A stretch of 64,000 bases of DNA, taken from contig NZ_CWHU01000002.1 in NCBI RefSeq assembly GCF_001182725.1, positions 25,734-89,733 of the forward strand. The letters run 5' to 3'. Position numbers and translations under genes: made by a program. A model generated the notes under the pieces. The model was given only the letters and a program-made list of their open reading frames with translations, had not been told where the DNA came from and ran no database searches. Positions 8,980 through 18,604 of this stretch are shown here, piece after piece. This DNA is from Anaerococcus jeddahensis (lineage in GTDB: Bacteria > Bacillota > Clostridia > Tissierellales > Peptoniphilaceae). Within the stretch, counting starts at the first letter, position 1. Each line of letters opens with the position of its first letter.

Positions 8980-9724
8980 TAATTCAAATGTAGAAGGTTT
9001 TGTTTTAAGGGAATTTTCCTACAGAGAATCAAGCAAAATAATAGAAGTTTTCACAAAAGATATGGGAAAAATTTCTATAATTGCCAAGGGAGTTTTAAAT
9101 AAAAAAAACCCAAATCTTTCTTCAACTCAAAGATTTGTCAAAGCCTCATACAATCTTTATAAGTCTGGAGAAAAATTTTTTGGAATAAGAGATGCAACAT
9201 TATTAAAATCTTATTCGAAATCCAATAAAAATTTTGATATAATAGTATACAAATCGGCAATTTGTGATTTGTTATTAAGAACAATTGATTTTGACCAAAA
9301 AGATCTTGTCTATAATTTGATGGACAAGACTTTTGATAGCTTTGAAAAAGCAAGTGGAAATTATTTTAATATTTTCCTTTGCTTTTTATTAAAGTACATA
9401 TCTTTTTCGGGTTTTAAACCAAATTTAAAAGAATGTTCAATGTGTGGATCAAAAATTAATCCTAATGATGCTTATTTTTCTGAAAAAGATGGAGGAATGG
9501 TTGATTCATCTTGCAAGAAAATAAAAAAGGATATAGTATATCTAACAAGAGAAGAATATCTTTATATTTTAAAATTAATCTATACTCCAACTGACCAGGT
9601 TTCAAAGATTGATTTAAAAATTGAAAAGAAAAAAATTATAAATTTGGTGACAAGCTACGTATTGGAATGTTTAGAAATTAAAAAATTTAGCTCACTTGAT
9701 TGGGTTATAAAATTAGTCAAATAA
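8966..9724 (+). CDS. recO: DNA repair protein RecO
   Basis: About 252 residues, with an N-terminal OB fold ([20 protein letters not shown]) and a zinc motif (CSMCG ... SSCKK). RecO loads RecA at gaps with RecR. The start is a TTG at 8966 overlapping the end of era by 14 bp; no ATG is in frame nearby, and homologues begin at about this point. A GGTG stretch 7 bp upstream is a weak ribosome site, so coupling to era translation is likely. The overlapping, non-ATG start is the uncertain part. Confidence 0.88.
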   Translation: MATNDNSNVEGFVLREFSYRESSKIIEVFTKDMGKISIIAKGVLNKKNPNLSSTQRFVKASYNLYKSGEKFFGIRDATLLKSYSKSNKNFDIIVYKSAICDLLLRTIDFDQKDLVYNLMDKTFDSFEKASGNYFNIFLCFLLKYISFSGFKPNLKECSMCGSKINPNDAYFSEKDGGMVDSSCKKIKKDIVYLTREEYLYILKLIYTPTDQVSKIDLKIEKKKIINLVTSYVLECLEIKKFSSLDWVIKLVK

Positions 9725-9735
9725 TAGGAGAGAAA

Positions 9736-10611
9736 ATGTATTTTGAAGATTTAATGCTAAAATTAATAAAATATTGGGAAGAACAAGGTGCATCAATAAT
9801 GCTTCCTTACGACTCAGAAAAAGGAGCAGGTACGATGAATCCTCACACTTTTTTGAGATCTTTGGGAAAAGAACCTTGGAAAGTTGTTTATGTAGAACCA
9901 TCAAGAAGACCTGCTGATGGTAGGTATGGTGAAAATCCTAACAGATTATACCAACACCACCAACTACAAGTTTTACTAAAACCAACACCAGAAAATATTC
10001 AAGATTTATATTTAAAAAGTCTTGAGGTAATTGGAATTAATCCAAAAGAACACGACATAAGATTTGTAGAAGACAATTGGCAATCACCAACTCTTGGAGC
10101 TTGGGGACTTGGCTGGGAAGTTTGGCTTGATGGAATGGAAATAACCCAATTTACTTATTTCCAACAAGTTGGCGGAATAAACTGCGAGCTTGAAAGTGGA
10201 GAAATAACCATGGGTCTTGAAAGAGTCTGCATGTATTTACAAAATGTAGATAATGTTTTTGACATTCAGTGGTCAAAAGATTTGAAATATTCAGATGTTT
10301 TCCAATTACCAGAATATGAAAATTCAAAATATTCATTTGAAGATGCTGATAGCGAAGTTTTGGAAAATTTATTTGAAATTTACGAGAAAGAAGCAAATAG
10401 ATTAATTGATAAGGGACTTGTTTATCCCGCTTACGATAATGTTTTAAAATCATCCCACACATTCAACACCTTAGATGCCATGGGAGCAATTTCAGCATCA
10501 GAAAGAAGTCACTATATTAAAAGAGTAAGAGATATTTCTAGTAAGGTTGCAAAAGCATATATAGAAAAAAGAGAAGAACTAGGATATCCACTTTTAAGAA
10601 AGGATAAGTAA
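9736..10611 (+). CDS. glyQ: Glycine-tRNA ligase alpha subunit
   Basis: A 291-residue catalytic subunit of the bacterial alpha2beta2 glycyl-tRNA synthetase, with family landmarks [29 protein letters not shown] and [20 protein letters not shown]. The start at 9736 follows TAGGAGAG; an upstream in-frame ATG-less extension (from 9700) lies inside recO. One base is shared with glyS, so the subunits are probably made in stoichiometric amounts. It follows recO directly, as in Bacillus. No T-box lies in front, so expression must come from upstream promoters. Confidence 0.97.
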   Translation: MYFEDLMLKLIKYWEEQGASIMLPYDSEKGAGTMNPHTFLRSLGKEPWKVVYVEPSRRPADGRYGENPNRLYQHHQLQVLLKPTPENIQDLYLKSLEVIGINPKEHDIRFVEDNWQSPTLGAWGLGWEVWLDGMEITQFTYFQQVGGINCELESGEITMGLERVCMYLQNVDNVFDIQWSKDLKYSDVFQLPEYENSKYSFEDADSEVLENLFEIYEKEANRLIDKGLVYPAYDNVLKSSHTFNTLDAMGAISASERSHYIKRVRDISSKVAKAYIEKREELGYPLLRKDK

Positions 10612-12680
10612 TGAGCAAATATTTATTAGAAATAGGAGTTGAAGAATTTCCTTCAGCTTATATAAATTCAACAAAAAACCAACTTGAAGAAAAATTTAAA
10701 AAGTTAATTGAAGAAAACAAATTAAGCTTAGAAGAAATAAAAGTAGAATCAACTCCAAGAAGATTTGCAATTTTACTTGATGGACTAAGTGAAAACATAT
10801 CAGATGAACTTATAAGTGTAAAAGGACCTTCCAAAAAAATTGCCTACGACCAAGAAGGAAATCCATCAAAGGCGCTTCTAGGATTTTTGAGAGGACAAAA
10901 AGCTGAAGTATCTGATGTAATAATCAAAGATTTTAAGGGCGAAGAATATATTTATGTAGAAAAAAAAGAAGAAAGCCCATCAATAAAAGAAGTTTTACAA
11001 AAAAATGTTTATGAACTTGTAAAATCATTAAATTTCCCAAGATCTATGAGGTGGGGAGGAAAATCAATAAGATTTGCAAGACCAATCAGATATTTCCTAT
11101 CCCTACTAGATGATGAAATTTTAGAATTTGACGCTGAAGGAATAAAAGTTTCAAACACAACAAAGGGTCACAGAGTTTTAGGAAAAAGTGAAATTGTTGT
11201 AGATAAAATTGATTCCTACATTGATCTTTTGAGAGAAAATTATGTAATTTTATCTTATAAAGAAAGAAGAGAAATAATTTTAAGAGGTTTAAATCGCTAT
11301 GCCAAAGAAATTGGCGGACAATTCTTAAAAGATGAAGACTTACTTGAAGAAGTTATAAATATAGTAGAATATCCTACAGTTTTGTTGGGTGAGCTTGATC
11401 ATGAATATTTAAAATTACCAAAAGAAGTAATCATAACTCCAATGAAAGATCACCAAAGATATTTTCCAATTGTAGATGATCATGAAAATCTCATGCCATA
11501 TTTCTTGTTGGTAAGAAATGGTGACGATTATGCTAAAGAAAATGTAATAAATGGAAACAAAAAAGTTTTAACAGCAAGACTTGAAGATGCAAAATTCTTT
11601 TATGATATAGATAATAATAAAAAATTAGAAGAATATGTAGAAGAGCTAAAAAGACTTACATTTTTTGAAGGACTTGGTTCAGTTTATCAAAAAACTGAAA
11701 GGCTTATATCTCTTTCCAAAAATTATCTTGATGAATTCAAACTTGGAGAAGACGTTTCAGATAATTTATTAAGAGCAGCATATCTTTCAAAAGCTGACCT
11801 TGTAACAAAAATGGTTATAGAATTTACAGAACTTCAAGGAACTATGGGAAGAATTTATGCCAAAAATTCTGGAGAAAACAGTCAAGTAGCAAATGCAATC
11901 GAAGAAGCTTATAAGCCAAGAAGCTCAGAAGATTCTTTACCAAAATCAGTAGCAGGAATTGTTCTTTCGATAGCAGATAAAATTGATACAATCACAGGTT
12001 TATATATAATTGAAAATTATGTAACAGGAAGCCAAGACCCATTTGGACTTAGAAGATCAGCAATTGGTGTTATAAATATTCTTGCAGATAATAAAATTAA
12101 TGTTGATTTAGAAGATTTAATAAAAGATTCACTATTTGTTTATACAGAAAAAAATGAAATCTCCTTTGATTATGATAAAACATTAGAAAAAATCACAGAA
12201 TTTTTCATAGATAGACTTAAAAATATGTTAATTGATAAGGGATACAGATATGATTTTGTAAATGCAGTTCTTTCAACTGGAGAAACAAATATCTTATCAG
12301 TCATAGAAAAAGTAAAAACTTTGGGAGAATTTGTTGAAAAAGAAAATAGTGAAGAAATTTTAAATTATTTTACAAGAATTAACAATTTCACCAAAGATTT
12401 TGAAAGTGTAGATGTTAATGTTGATAAATTAGATCAAGGTCTAGAAAAAGAATTTTATGATGCAATAGAAGGACTAGAATGTGAAAAATATTTAAGTCAA
12501 AAATTGTATGGTGAAGCCATTGAAGAAATTGCATCAACAAGACAAATTGGTAACGAATATTTAGATAACACAATGATAATGGTTGAAGATGAAGAAATTA
12601 AAAATAATAGGTTGGCCTTATTAAATAAACTAGCTAAAAATATTTCTAGAATATTTAATATAAAAGATTTAGTTAAATAG
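10611..12680 (+). CDS. glyS: Glycine-tRNA ligase beta subunit
   Basis: A 689-residue beta subunit with the N-terminal LLEIGVEEFPSAYI motif, FPRSMRWGG and the HD-like region DLVTKMVIEFTELQG, plus a C-terminal anticodon-binding part. It binds tRNA(Gly) and is required for charging with GlyQ. Full length for the family. Start overlaps the glyQ stop (TAATG). Confidence 0.97.
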   Translation: MSKYLLEIGVEEFPSAYINSTKNQLEEKFKKLIEENKLSLEEIKVESTPRRFAILLDGLSENISDELISVKGPSKKIAYDQEGNPSKALLGFLRGQKAEVSDVIIKDFKGEEYIYVEKKEESPSIKEVLQKNVYELVKSLNFPRSMRWGGKSIRFARPIRYFLSLLDDEILEFDAEGIKVSNTTKGHRVLGKSEIVVDKIDSYIDLLRENYVILSYKERREIILRGLNRYAKEIGGQFLKDEDLLEEVINIVEYPTVLLGELDHEYLKLPKEVIITPMKDHQRYFPIVDDHENLMPYFLLVRNGDDYAKENVINGNKKVLTARLEDAKFFYDIDNNKKLEEYVEELKRLTFFEGLGSVYQKTERLISLSKNYLDEFKLGEDVSDNLLRAAYLSKADLVTKMVIEFTELQGTMGRIYAKNSGENSQVANAIEEAYKPRSSEDSLPKSVAGIVLSIADKIDTITGLYIIENYVTGSQDPFGLRRSAIGVINILADNKINVDLEDLIKDSLFVYTEKNEISFDYDKTLEKITEFFIDRLKNMLIDKGYRYDFVNAVLSTGETNILSVIEKVKTLGEFVEKENSEEILNYFTRINNFTKDFESVDVNVDKLDQGLEKEFYDAIEGLECEKYLSQKLYGEAIEEIASTRQIGNEYLDNTMIMVEDEEIKNNRLALLNKLAKNISRIFNIKDLVK

Positions 12681-12688
12681 GAGATAAT

Positions 12689-13501
12689 ATGGCTTGTGAT
12701 GTTTTGAATGTTTATATAATCAGTGATTCTACTGGAGAAACAGCTGAAACATTCGCAAAATCAGTTGTTACTCACTTTCCAAATGTAGAATTTAACGTAA
12801 AAAGAAAATTTAATATAGATAGTGAAGAAAAAATCAACAAAATTGTTGAGAAAATGCCAAATGATTCAATAATAATCCAAACTATAGCCGAAAAAAAACT
12901 TGAAGAATATTTGATACAAAAAGCTAAAGAAGAAAATATAAAGGTTATAGATATATTGGGACCTGCTCTTTCAATTTTTGAACAAGTAACAGGACAAAAG
13001 GCCTTAAGAGAGAAAAAACTCACAAGAAAATTATCAAAAGATTATTTTTCAATGATAGAATCCATTGAATTTGCTGTAAAATATGACGATGGAAAAGATC
13101 CAAGAGGAATAAAAGAGGCAGATATATTGTTGCTTGGAGTATCAAGAACATCAAAAACACCAGTAACCATGCTTCTTGCAACAAAAGACTACAAGGTCTT
13201 TAACCTTCCTTTAGTTCCAGAAATTAGATTACCAGAAGAAGTTTTTGAAATTGATCCAAAAAGAATCATAGGCCTTACCATAGATCCTGATAAATTATCA
13301 AAAATCAGAGAAGATAGGTCAAAAGGTCTTGGTTTAAAATCAAAAAGCGAATATTTTGATAAAGAAAGAATCAACAGAGAATTAGAATATGCAAAAGGCG
13401 TATTTGAAGATTTAGATTGTAAAGTTTTTGATGTATCATTAAATACAATAGAACAAACAGCAACCGATGTTCTAGAATATTACAAAAAGAATTTTTCTTA
13501 A
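12689..13501 (+). CDS. ppsR: Pyruvate,phosphate dikinase regulatory protein
   Basis: A 270-residue protein of the DUF299 family, with the P-loop-like GVSRTSKTPVTMLLA and the N-terminal YIISDSTGETAE. It is a bifunctional ADP-dependent kinase and Pi-dependent pyrophosphorylase that turns pyruvate,phosphate dikinase or PEP synthase off and on. In Bacillus (yqfL) it also follows glyQS. RBS AGGAG is 8 bp behind the glyS stop. It is the last gene before a terminator and MITE. The target dikinase is not in the window. Confidence 0.93.
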   Translation: MACDVLNVYIISDSTGETAETFAKSVVTHFPNVEFNVKRKFNIDSEEKINKIVEKMPNDSIIIQTIAEKKLEEYLIQKAKEENIKVIDILGPALSIFEQVTGQKALREKKLTRKLSKDYFSMIESIEFAVKYDDGKDPRGIKEADILLLGVSRTSKTPVTMLLATKDYKVFNLPLVPEIRLPEEVFEIDPKRIIGLTIDPDKLSKIREDRSKGLGLKSKSEYFDKERINRELEYAKGVFEDLDCKVFDVSLNTIEQTATDVLEYYKKNFS

Positions 13502-13508
13502 AAAAATA

Positions 13509-13524
13509 TGCTGCCTTTGCAGCT
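13509..13524 (+). terminator. Terminator hairpin, left copy, flanking MITE 3
   Basis: GCTGC-CTTT-GCAGC follows ppsR. The same 16 bases (TGCTGCCTTTGCAGCT) recur at 13780-13795 on the other side of the repeat element. Confidence 0.6.
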
Positions 13525-13779
13525 CAGAGTGTAGACAAAGTCAGTTTAAAAATTCATTAATAATTCAAAAATAAAATTACGCTATAACCCATATTGACTA
13601 GATTATTGTGCCTTGATTTGGCACAATAATCCCTAAAACTAAGTGAGAGATCACGAATAAGTTTGCAAAGCAATCGTGTTTTTGTGTGAGTGAAACGAAC
13701 GCATGGAGAGATCTCATGAGATTTCTCCGCTCGTTGTACTCGGTCGAAATGGGCAAATTTTTAGTTTGTCAACAGTCTG
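13525..13779. mobile_element. MITE-like repeat, copy 3
   Basis: A 255-bp copy with the best terminal inverted repeats: CAGAGTGTAGACAAAGT (13525-13541) against AGTTTGTCAACAGTCTG (13763-13779), 14 of 17 matching. It contains an extra perfect hairpin (GATTATTGTGCC with GGCACAATAATC) and a second arm pair (CACGA...TCGTG) not found in copy 1. The 16-bp terminator flank is a perfect direct repeat. Confidence 0.8.
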
Positions 13780-13803
13780 TGCTGCCTTTGCAGCTTATTT
13801 TTT
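13780..13803 (+). terminator. Terminator hairpin, right copy, flanking MITE 3
   Basis: GCTGC-CTTT-GCAGC followed by TTATTTTTT, a perfect repeat of the hairpin at 13509. Confidence 0.65.
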
Positions 13804-13818
13804 ATGTGAGGTAGGCTT

Positions 13819-14334
13819 ATGGAAAATACCAAACTTATAATTTCAAGACGACTTATTATTAGAAAATTTGAAAATGAAGATTTAGAAAAAAATTTAGAAT
13901 TTATAAAAGATCCAAAATTTTTCTATTTTACAAATGCAGAAACAAAAGAAGAATTAATTGAAAAAACTGCGAAAAATTATAAAGAAAAAGTAGATTATAA
14001 TTTTTGGCATATTGTAAAAAAAGGAATGAACGATTCAATAGGAGTTGTTAAAGCATTTGATAAAATCGACGGAGTCGGTCTTTTTATAATTATAAATAAA
14101 TCACTAAGAAACAGGGGATATGGAAGAGAAGCTCTTGAAGCAGTTATAGATTATTTCTTTACTTTTGGTGAGAAAAAAGAAATATATTTAAAAGCAGAAA
14201 AAAATAATGGAGCTTTTAAATCTCTTATAGAAAATTTACACTTTAAAAAGTATGATGAAGATATGAAGTATAGCTACTACAAGATGGATAATCTTGATTA
14301 TATGAAATATTTTGCAATATTTGGAGAAATATAG
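13819..14334 (+). CDS. GNAT-family acetyltransferase
   Basis: A 171-residue protein beginning with the RimJ/RimL-like RRLIIRKFENEDLEKNLEF, with the acetyl-CoA binding loop in NRGYGREALEAVIDYFF. It probably transfers an acetyl group to an amine, but nothing in the sequence fixes the substrate. RBS GTGAGG precedes the ATG. It lies 9 bp upstream of guaA and may share its transcript. The final residues (DNLDYMKYFAIFGEI) extend slightly past the usual domain end. Confidence 0.8.
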   Translation: MENTKLIISRRLIIRKFENEDLEKNLEFIKDPKFFYFTNAETKEELIEKTAKNYKEKVDYNFWHIVKKGMNDSIGVVKAFDKIDGVGLFIIINKSLRNRGYGREALEAVIDYFFTFGEKKEIYLKAEKNNGAFKSLIENLHFKKYDEDMKYSYYKMDNLDYMKYFAIFGEI

Positions 14335-14343
14335 GAGGGATAG

Positions 14344-15879
14344 ATGGAAAAAAAATCCGAAATTATGGTATTGGACTTTGGTGGCCAATATAACCAGCTT
14401 ATTGTAAGAAGGATAAGGGAGATGGGAGTTTATGCAACACTTCACGATTGTGATGTTGATTTAAAAACTCTAGATCTTGAAAATTTAGACGGAATAATTT
14501 TGACAGGTGGTCCACAATCAATTCACAGTGACGACAGCCTAAAATTGAATCCTGAAATTTTAGATTTAAACGTGCCAGTTCTTGGAATTTGCTATGGAAT
14601 GCAAGCTCTAGCTTATCATTTTGATGGAGAAATAAGCGAGGCAGAAAAAGGAGAATACGGAAAAACTCCTTTATTTGTTGACCAAAGATCAAAATTATAT
14701 AAAAATGTAGCCCAAGAATCAATAATTTGGATGAACCACAGAGACCAAGTTACAAAAATTGGCGAAGGTTTCAAAAAAACTGCCTGGTCATTAAATTGTC
14801 CAATAGCAGGATTTGAAAACGAAGAAAAAAATATTTACGCCGTACAATTTCACCCAGAAGTTGCCCATTCCGAATATGGATTTCAAATATTAGAAAATTT
14901 CGTTTTAAATATTTGTAAGGCAAAAAAAACCTGGATAATGAAAGATTTGGCCCAAGAAACAATAGAAAATATAAAAGAAAAATACGCTGGAGAAAAAATG
15001 ATTTGTGGCCTATCAGGAGGAGTAGATTCAACAATAGCAGCAACCCTCGTTCACAAAGCAATTGGAGATAATCTTCAATGTATATTTGTAGACCACGGTC
15101 TTTTAAGAAAAGACGAAGCAAAATCAGTAATGGAACAATACAAACAAATTGGTCTAAACGTAAAAATGGTAGATGCTTCAAAAGATTTTCTTGAACTTTT
15201 AAAAGGCGTAGAAGAACCAGAAGAAAAAAGAAAAATAATAGGAAACCACTTCATAGAAGTATTCGAAAGAGAAGCCAAAAAATTTGGCGATGCAAAATAT
15301 TTAGTACAAGGAACAATTTACCCAGACGTAATAGAAAGTGGAAAAGGAAAAGGTTCAGTAATAAAATCCCACCACAATGTAGGCGGCCTTCCAGAAGATA
15401 TGCTTTTTGAAGGAGTCGTAGAACCACTAAGAGAACTTTTCAAAGACGAGGTTAGAGCACTTGGAGAAAGTATTGGCGTTCCAGAAGAAATGGTATGGAG
15501 ACAACCATTCCCAGGACCAGGACTTGCAATAAGAGTTATAGGAGATATAACAGAAGAAAAATTAGAAATTGTAAGAGAGACCGACGCAATCCTAAGAGAA
15601 GAAGTGAAAAATGCAGGATTAAACAGAGATATCTGGCAATATTTCACAGTATTTACCCCACTAAGGACAGTAGGAGTAAAAGGCGACGAAAGATCCTACG
15701 ACTATGTAGTAGTAGTAAGAGCAGTATCAAGCAAAGACGCAATGACAGTAGAAGCCTTCGATATGCCATACGAACTCCAACAAACCCTATCAAACAGGAT
15801 GATAAACGAAGTAAAAGGCGTAGGAAGAATAGTCTACGACATAACCTCAAAACCACCAGGAACTATTGAATGGGAGTAA
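14344..15879 (+). CDS. guaA: GMP synthase (glutamine-hydrolysing)
   Basis: A 511-residue enzyme converting XMP to GMP. It has a class I glutamine amidotransferase domain (nucleophile in GICYGMQ, His/Glu in VQFHPEVAHSEYG), an ATP pyrophosphatase domain (P-loop GLSGGVDSTIAA) and a C-terminal dimerisation domain ending KPPGTIEWE. RBS AGGAGGG lies 4-10 bp upstream. The last codons (GAA TGG GAG TAA) form one end of a 38-bp direct repeat that recurs 12.8 kb downstream. The gene therefore hosts an integrated element at its 3' end, yet its coding sequence is intact. The guaA 3' end is a known integration site for mobile elements. Confidence 0.98.
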   Translation: MEKKSEIMVLDFGGQYNQLIVRRIREMGVYATLHDCDVDLKTLDLENLDGIILTGGPQSIHSDDSLKLNPEILDLNVPVLGICYGMQALAYHFDGEISEAEKGEYGKTPLFVDQRSKLYKNVAQESIIWMNHRDQVTKIGEGFKKTAWSLNCPIAGFENEEKNIYAVQFHPEVAHSEYGFQILENFVLNICKAKKTWIMKDLAQETIENIKEKYAGEKMICGLSGGVDSTIAATLVHKAIGDNLQCIFVDHGLLRKDEAKSVMEQYKQIGLNVKMVDASKDFLELLKGVEEPEEKRKIIGNHFIEVFEREAKKFGDAKYLVQGTIYPDVIESGKGKGSVIKSHHNVGGLPEDMLFEGVVEPLRELFKDEVRALGESIGVPEEMVWRQPFPGPGLAIRVIGDITEEKLEIVRETDAILREEVKNAGLNRDIWQYFTVFTPLRTVGVKGDERSYDYVVVVRAVSSKDAMTVEAFDMPYELQQTLSNRMINEVKGVGRIVYDITSKPPGTIEWE

Positions 15880-15905
15880 AAACATCGCAAGCGATGTTTT
15901 TACGT
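15868..15905 (+). repeat. attL: guaA 3' end and terminator, direct repeat with 28668-28705
   Basis: 38 bases from GAATGGGAGTAA through a hairpin (arms AAAAACATCGC 15878-15888 and GCGATGTTTTT 15891-15901) to TACGT are identical at 28668-28705. The repeat includes the guaA stop and its intrinsic terminator. The tyrosine integrase between the copies supports reading it as an attachment site. Confidence 0.85.
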
Positions 15906-16206
15906 TTTCCACCATTTATCAAGGTGCGAAGCATCGCAGTATAAATGGATGGAAACCCTTCTGCAGGGAAGAAAAGCCAACGCGACGAAAAGGAGCGTTG
16001 GCTTTTCTGATTCGCAAATGGGGTTGAAAATCACGGATTGATTTTCAAGAGTGATCAAAAACCTTGTAAATTCAATGGTTACAGAATATAAAAAACTGTA
16101 ACCGGGATTAAAATGGGAACATTTGTAAAAAAGAATAAATTGAATAATAGTTCCAAGTGGTTTAGAAAAAAGCGATAGCCCTGGTCTTTGTACTGGGGCT
16201 ATTTCT
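15902..16206 (+). ncRNA. Candidate structured RNA at left end of guaA segment A (family copy 1)
   Basis: A ~300-nt non-coding unit. P1 is 15906-15919 with 15941-15955, enclosing a GCGA/TCGC hairpin. P2 is CCCTTCTGCAGGG at 15956. P3 arms are AAAAGCCAACGC (15972) and GCGTTGGCTTTT (15995) around the loop GACGAAAAGGA. P4 arms are TTGAAAATCA (16024) and TGATTTTCAA (16039). A further hairpin GGTTACAG/CTGTAACC lies near 16077-16103. It ends with TAGTTCCAAGTGG (16149) and a terminator at 16171-16206. The copies at 28701 and 40950 keep the order and pairing with different stem bases. Direction is inferred from the terminator. Function unknown; not matched to any named family. Confidence 0.65.
16171..16206 (+). 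terminator. Terminator of structured RNA copy 1
   Basis: ATAGCCCTGGT pairs with ACTGGGGCTAT (two G-T pairs), followed by TTCTATATT. It stands where copies 2 and 3 have unrelated terminators, which supports a transcript end here. Confidence 0.6.
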
Positions 16207-16299
16207 ATATTCAAATATTAATTATCTAAAAGTAATGATAATGATCTATATTAAAATAATAGATATAAGGATTACTTAATAGTAAGGGGGGGTAGAGAA

Positions 16300-18573
16300 T
16301 TGTCAGAAGTAAAATACAAAAACTATTTAGATCATGAAATTCATGTTAAATTTGTTGAGGGGATATTGGAACAAAGTCAGAGCTGGCAATGGTTTATTGA
16401 ATATATTGAAAATAATTATGACTTGTCAGACATAAGTTCGTACATAGAATATAAAAACAGAAGTAATTCTCTAGTTAGTATCTTAAGCAAATTTGCTAAC
16501 ATTTTAGAGATATGTGATTCTAACTTTCGATTTAAAACCATATTGTTACAAGAGATTTATGAAATATCAAAATATTATTTAGGAGCAATAGAAAGAGAAA
16601 GCTGTGAGAAAAAGATAAGTAGCGAGTTTTCTAAAATCCTATTTTTATCAGTTTGGTTAACTAAATTACAAAATTTAGGAAATGATTCAAAGTATATTGT
16701 TGATAACAGATTTATGAATCAGAGAAACTTTCATCAAACACTTAATATGCAAGTATTTGATTATGATAAAGAAGAAATAATTTTATATTTGGAAAAAATA
16801 AAATTAAGAGACTTTGAAATAATAAAACGTAACATAGAGGATAACTTAAATAGAGTAGTTTATGGAATTTCAGAAAATTTTTTTGAGAAATATGGTGATA
16901 GATTACTCTCAGCAAACTGTTTTGATTTTCAATCATTTGATAGAAAAACAGGCTTAACTTGGCAGGAAGATACTTTATTAGATATGCTTCAGGTTTCGAT
17001 AAGAAATGGAGAAATAATTCCTATGTATTCAAATGGAGATAGTATAGCTCCAAACTATAAAGAATGGACTCCAGATTTATTAAAGCAATTAAAAAGCTAT
17101 TTTAATAACAATATTTCAGATTTTGTAATAGAATCTGTTGATTTTTTATTAAATCGAAAAGATCCAAATATAGAGATTATAGAGTCTCATTGTAACTTGT
17201 TTTTAGAGCTGATTAGTAAAGGCGAGGACTATGAAATATTAACTTCATCAACCTATGAAATTTTGACAATGTTATTTGATGAAGGAGTCATGGATAGGAC
17301 AGAAAAAACAGAAGTTATAAAAGGATTTTATAAAAAACTACACTCCATAACTTCCATAAATCTATTAATGAGACTTCATTCTTCTTTTCCTCTAAATAGA
17401 GACCAAATTCAAAGTAAAAAAGATTATATAGAAAATCAATATAGGACTATTTCAGATATCAACGACATTCCGAATCTAACACAATACTTAGAAAACACCG
17501 ATATAGCAAGACATATTAATCAATCTTATTATAATGAAACTAAGGATAAGTTCTTGGATCTAACTAAAAATGTAAATGATATTTTGGTTGCGAATTTATT
17601 CTACCAAGCTATGTTATTTCTTATATATGTTAACCAAACTAATCAAATTGTTGACAAAAGAATTGTAAAACAAGATATGATTAATCTTCAAGAGGATTGG
17701 CAAAAAAATAGATACCAAGAACAAACAAAGAATCTTCATGAATTTACAAATAGTATTCAAATTTCTACAGAAAAAGTTGAAAAATACAATAAAAGTATTT
17801 TGGAGAATCCCATTATAGTAGCTAATAGTACTGTTCTAGCTAAAGTTGATGATTTAATATCAGCTCTTGAAAGAACTTCTAATAATTCATTAATGTATAT
17901 GGTTAGTAGAATTGAAATAAATAATATATTTCCAATTAAAGACACTGGTATAAATTTTGATAGACATGAAACAGACAATATCTTAAGAAAACAGGTTGAG
18001 AAAATTATAGAAAAATATGGATATAAATTTATGAATGTTTTAGATGCAGATATTTATGTTTCTGCTGTGCATAATACATATATAAATAACGTATATTTCG
18101 TAATTAATTTATTTAATAAAGAAAAAGAGTTATATGAATTGTTAGAAAAAATTATTGGAGTCAGATTAATTCCATTTAATGAACAAATTTCTCTAGGTCA
18201 CTTAACTCAACTATTTCCTTTATTAGAAATTGAGATTAGACAATTTGGAAAGTTATTTGGAATTGTTCCATTTAAAGAGAATGCAAATGAATTTATGAAA
18301 TTTAAAGATCCAAGTTCTATCTTAAGAGAATTAATAGAAAATATATATGAGGAGTTGGACGGTTTCGAGAGTGCTCCAGATTTATTATTCGTATATCACT
18401 TTATGTACAATAGCAATTCTCTAAACATCAGAAATGAATGTATTCATGGAAGAGATTATTTTGAAGGTTACAGGCTCAAATTTGCTTTTAAAGTCACCAT
18501 GTTAGCATTATATATGATTAGATATAGAACTAATTCAATATTAGCTAATAGTAATAGCTACAATGAAGTATAA
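16300..18573 (+). CDS. Large HEPN-motif protein, candidate defence effector
   Basis: A 757-residue soluble protein starting at TTG 16300 behind a strong AAGGGGGGG ribosome site. No membrane segment was seen. Near the C-terminus (~711-717) it has RNECIHG, the Arg-Asn-x3-His motif of HEPN RNases, within a helical segment (LFVYHFMYNSNSLNIRNECI). The layout, a long helical N-terminus with RNxxxHG close to the end, resembles DUF4209-type or other HEPN proteins of abortive-infection systems; I cannot confirm the family. It stands alone between two copies of the RNA 3' motif (16143 and 18605), as a cargo cassette. RNase activity is inferred from the motif only. Confidence 0.6.
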   Translation: MSEVKYKNYLDHEIHVKFVEGILEQSQSWQWFIEYIENNYDLSDISSYIEYKNRSNSLVSILSKFANILEICDSNFRFKTILLQEIYEISKYYLGAIERESCEKKISSEFSKILFLSVWLTKLQNLGNDSKYIVDNRFMNQRNFHQTLNMQVFDYDKEEIILYLEKIKLRDFEIIKRNIEDNLNRVVYGISENFFEKYGDRLLSANCFDFQSFDRKTGLTWQEDTLLDMLQVSIRNGEIIPMYSNGDSIAPNYKEWTPDLLKQLKSYFNNNISDFVIESVDFLLNRKDPNIEIIESHCNLFLELISKGEDYEILTSSTYEILTMLFDEGVMDRTEKTEVIKGFYKKLHSITSINLLMRLHSSFPLNRDQIQSKKDYIENQYRTISDINDIPNLTQYLENTDIARHINQSYYNETKDKFLDLTKNVNDILVANLFYQAMLFLIYVNQTNQIVDKRIVKQDMINLQEDWQKNRYQEQTKNLHEFTNSIQISTEKVEKYNKSILENPIIVANSTVLAKVDDLISALERTSNNSLMYMVSRIEINNIFPIKDTGINFDRHETDNILRKQVEKIIEKYGYKFMNVLDADIYVSAVHNTYINNVYFVINLFNKEKELYELLEKIIGVRLIPFNEQISLGHLTQLFPLLEIEIRQFGKLFGIVPFKENANEFMKFKDPSSILRELIENIYEELDGFESAPDLLFVYHFMYNSNSLNIRNECIHGRDYFEGYRLKFAFKVTMLALYMIRYRTNSILANSNSYNEV

Positions 18574-18604
18574 GGTGCAGAAAACTAACAACCTATGGTA
18601 TGTA

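Noticed and set aside
15495..15869. Plus-strand 124-aa ORF inside guaA in another frame
   Set aside because: Arg/Ser/Lys-rich shadow of a well-conserved gene, without ribosome site.
15900..16214. Minus-strand ORF (104 aa), similar to one at 28705-28962
   Set aside because: The two share stretches such as PTLLFVA and FLPCRR, but these come from the conserved RNA stems and loop. The third copy (40950-41228) keeps helices and loop and not the frame, and no ribosome site fits. RNA-level conservation explains them better.
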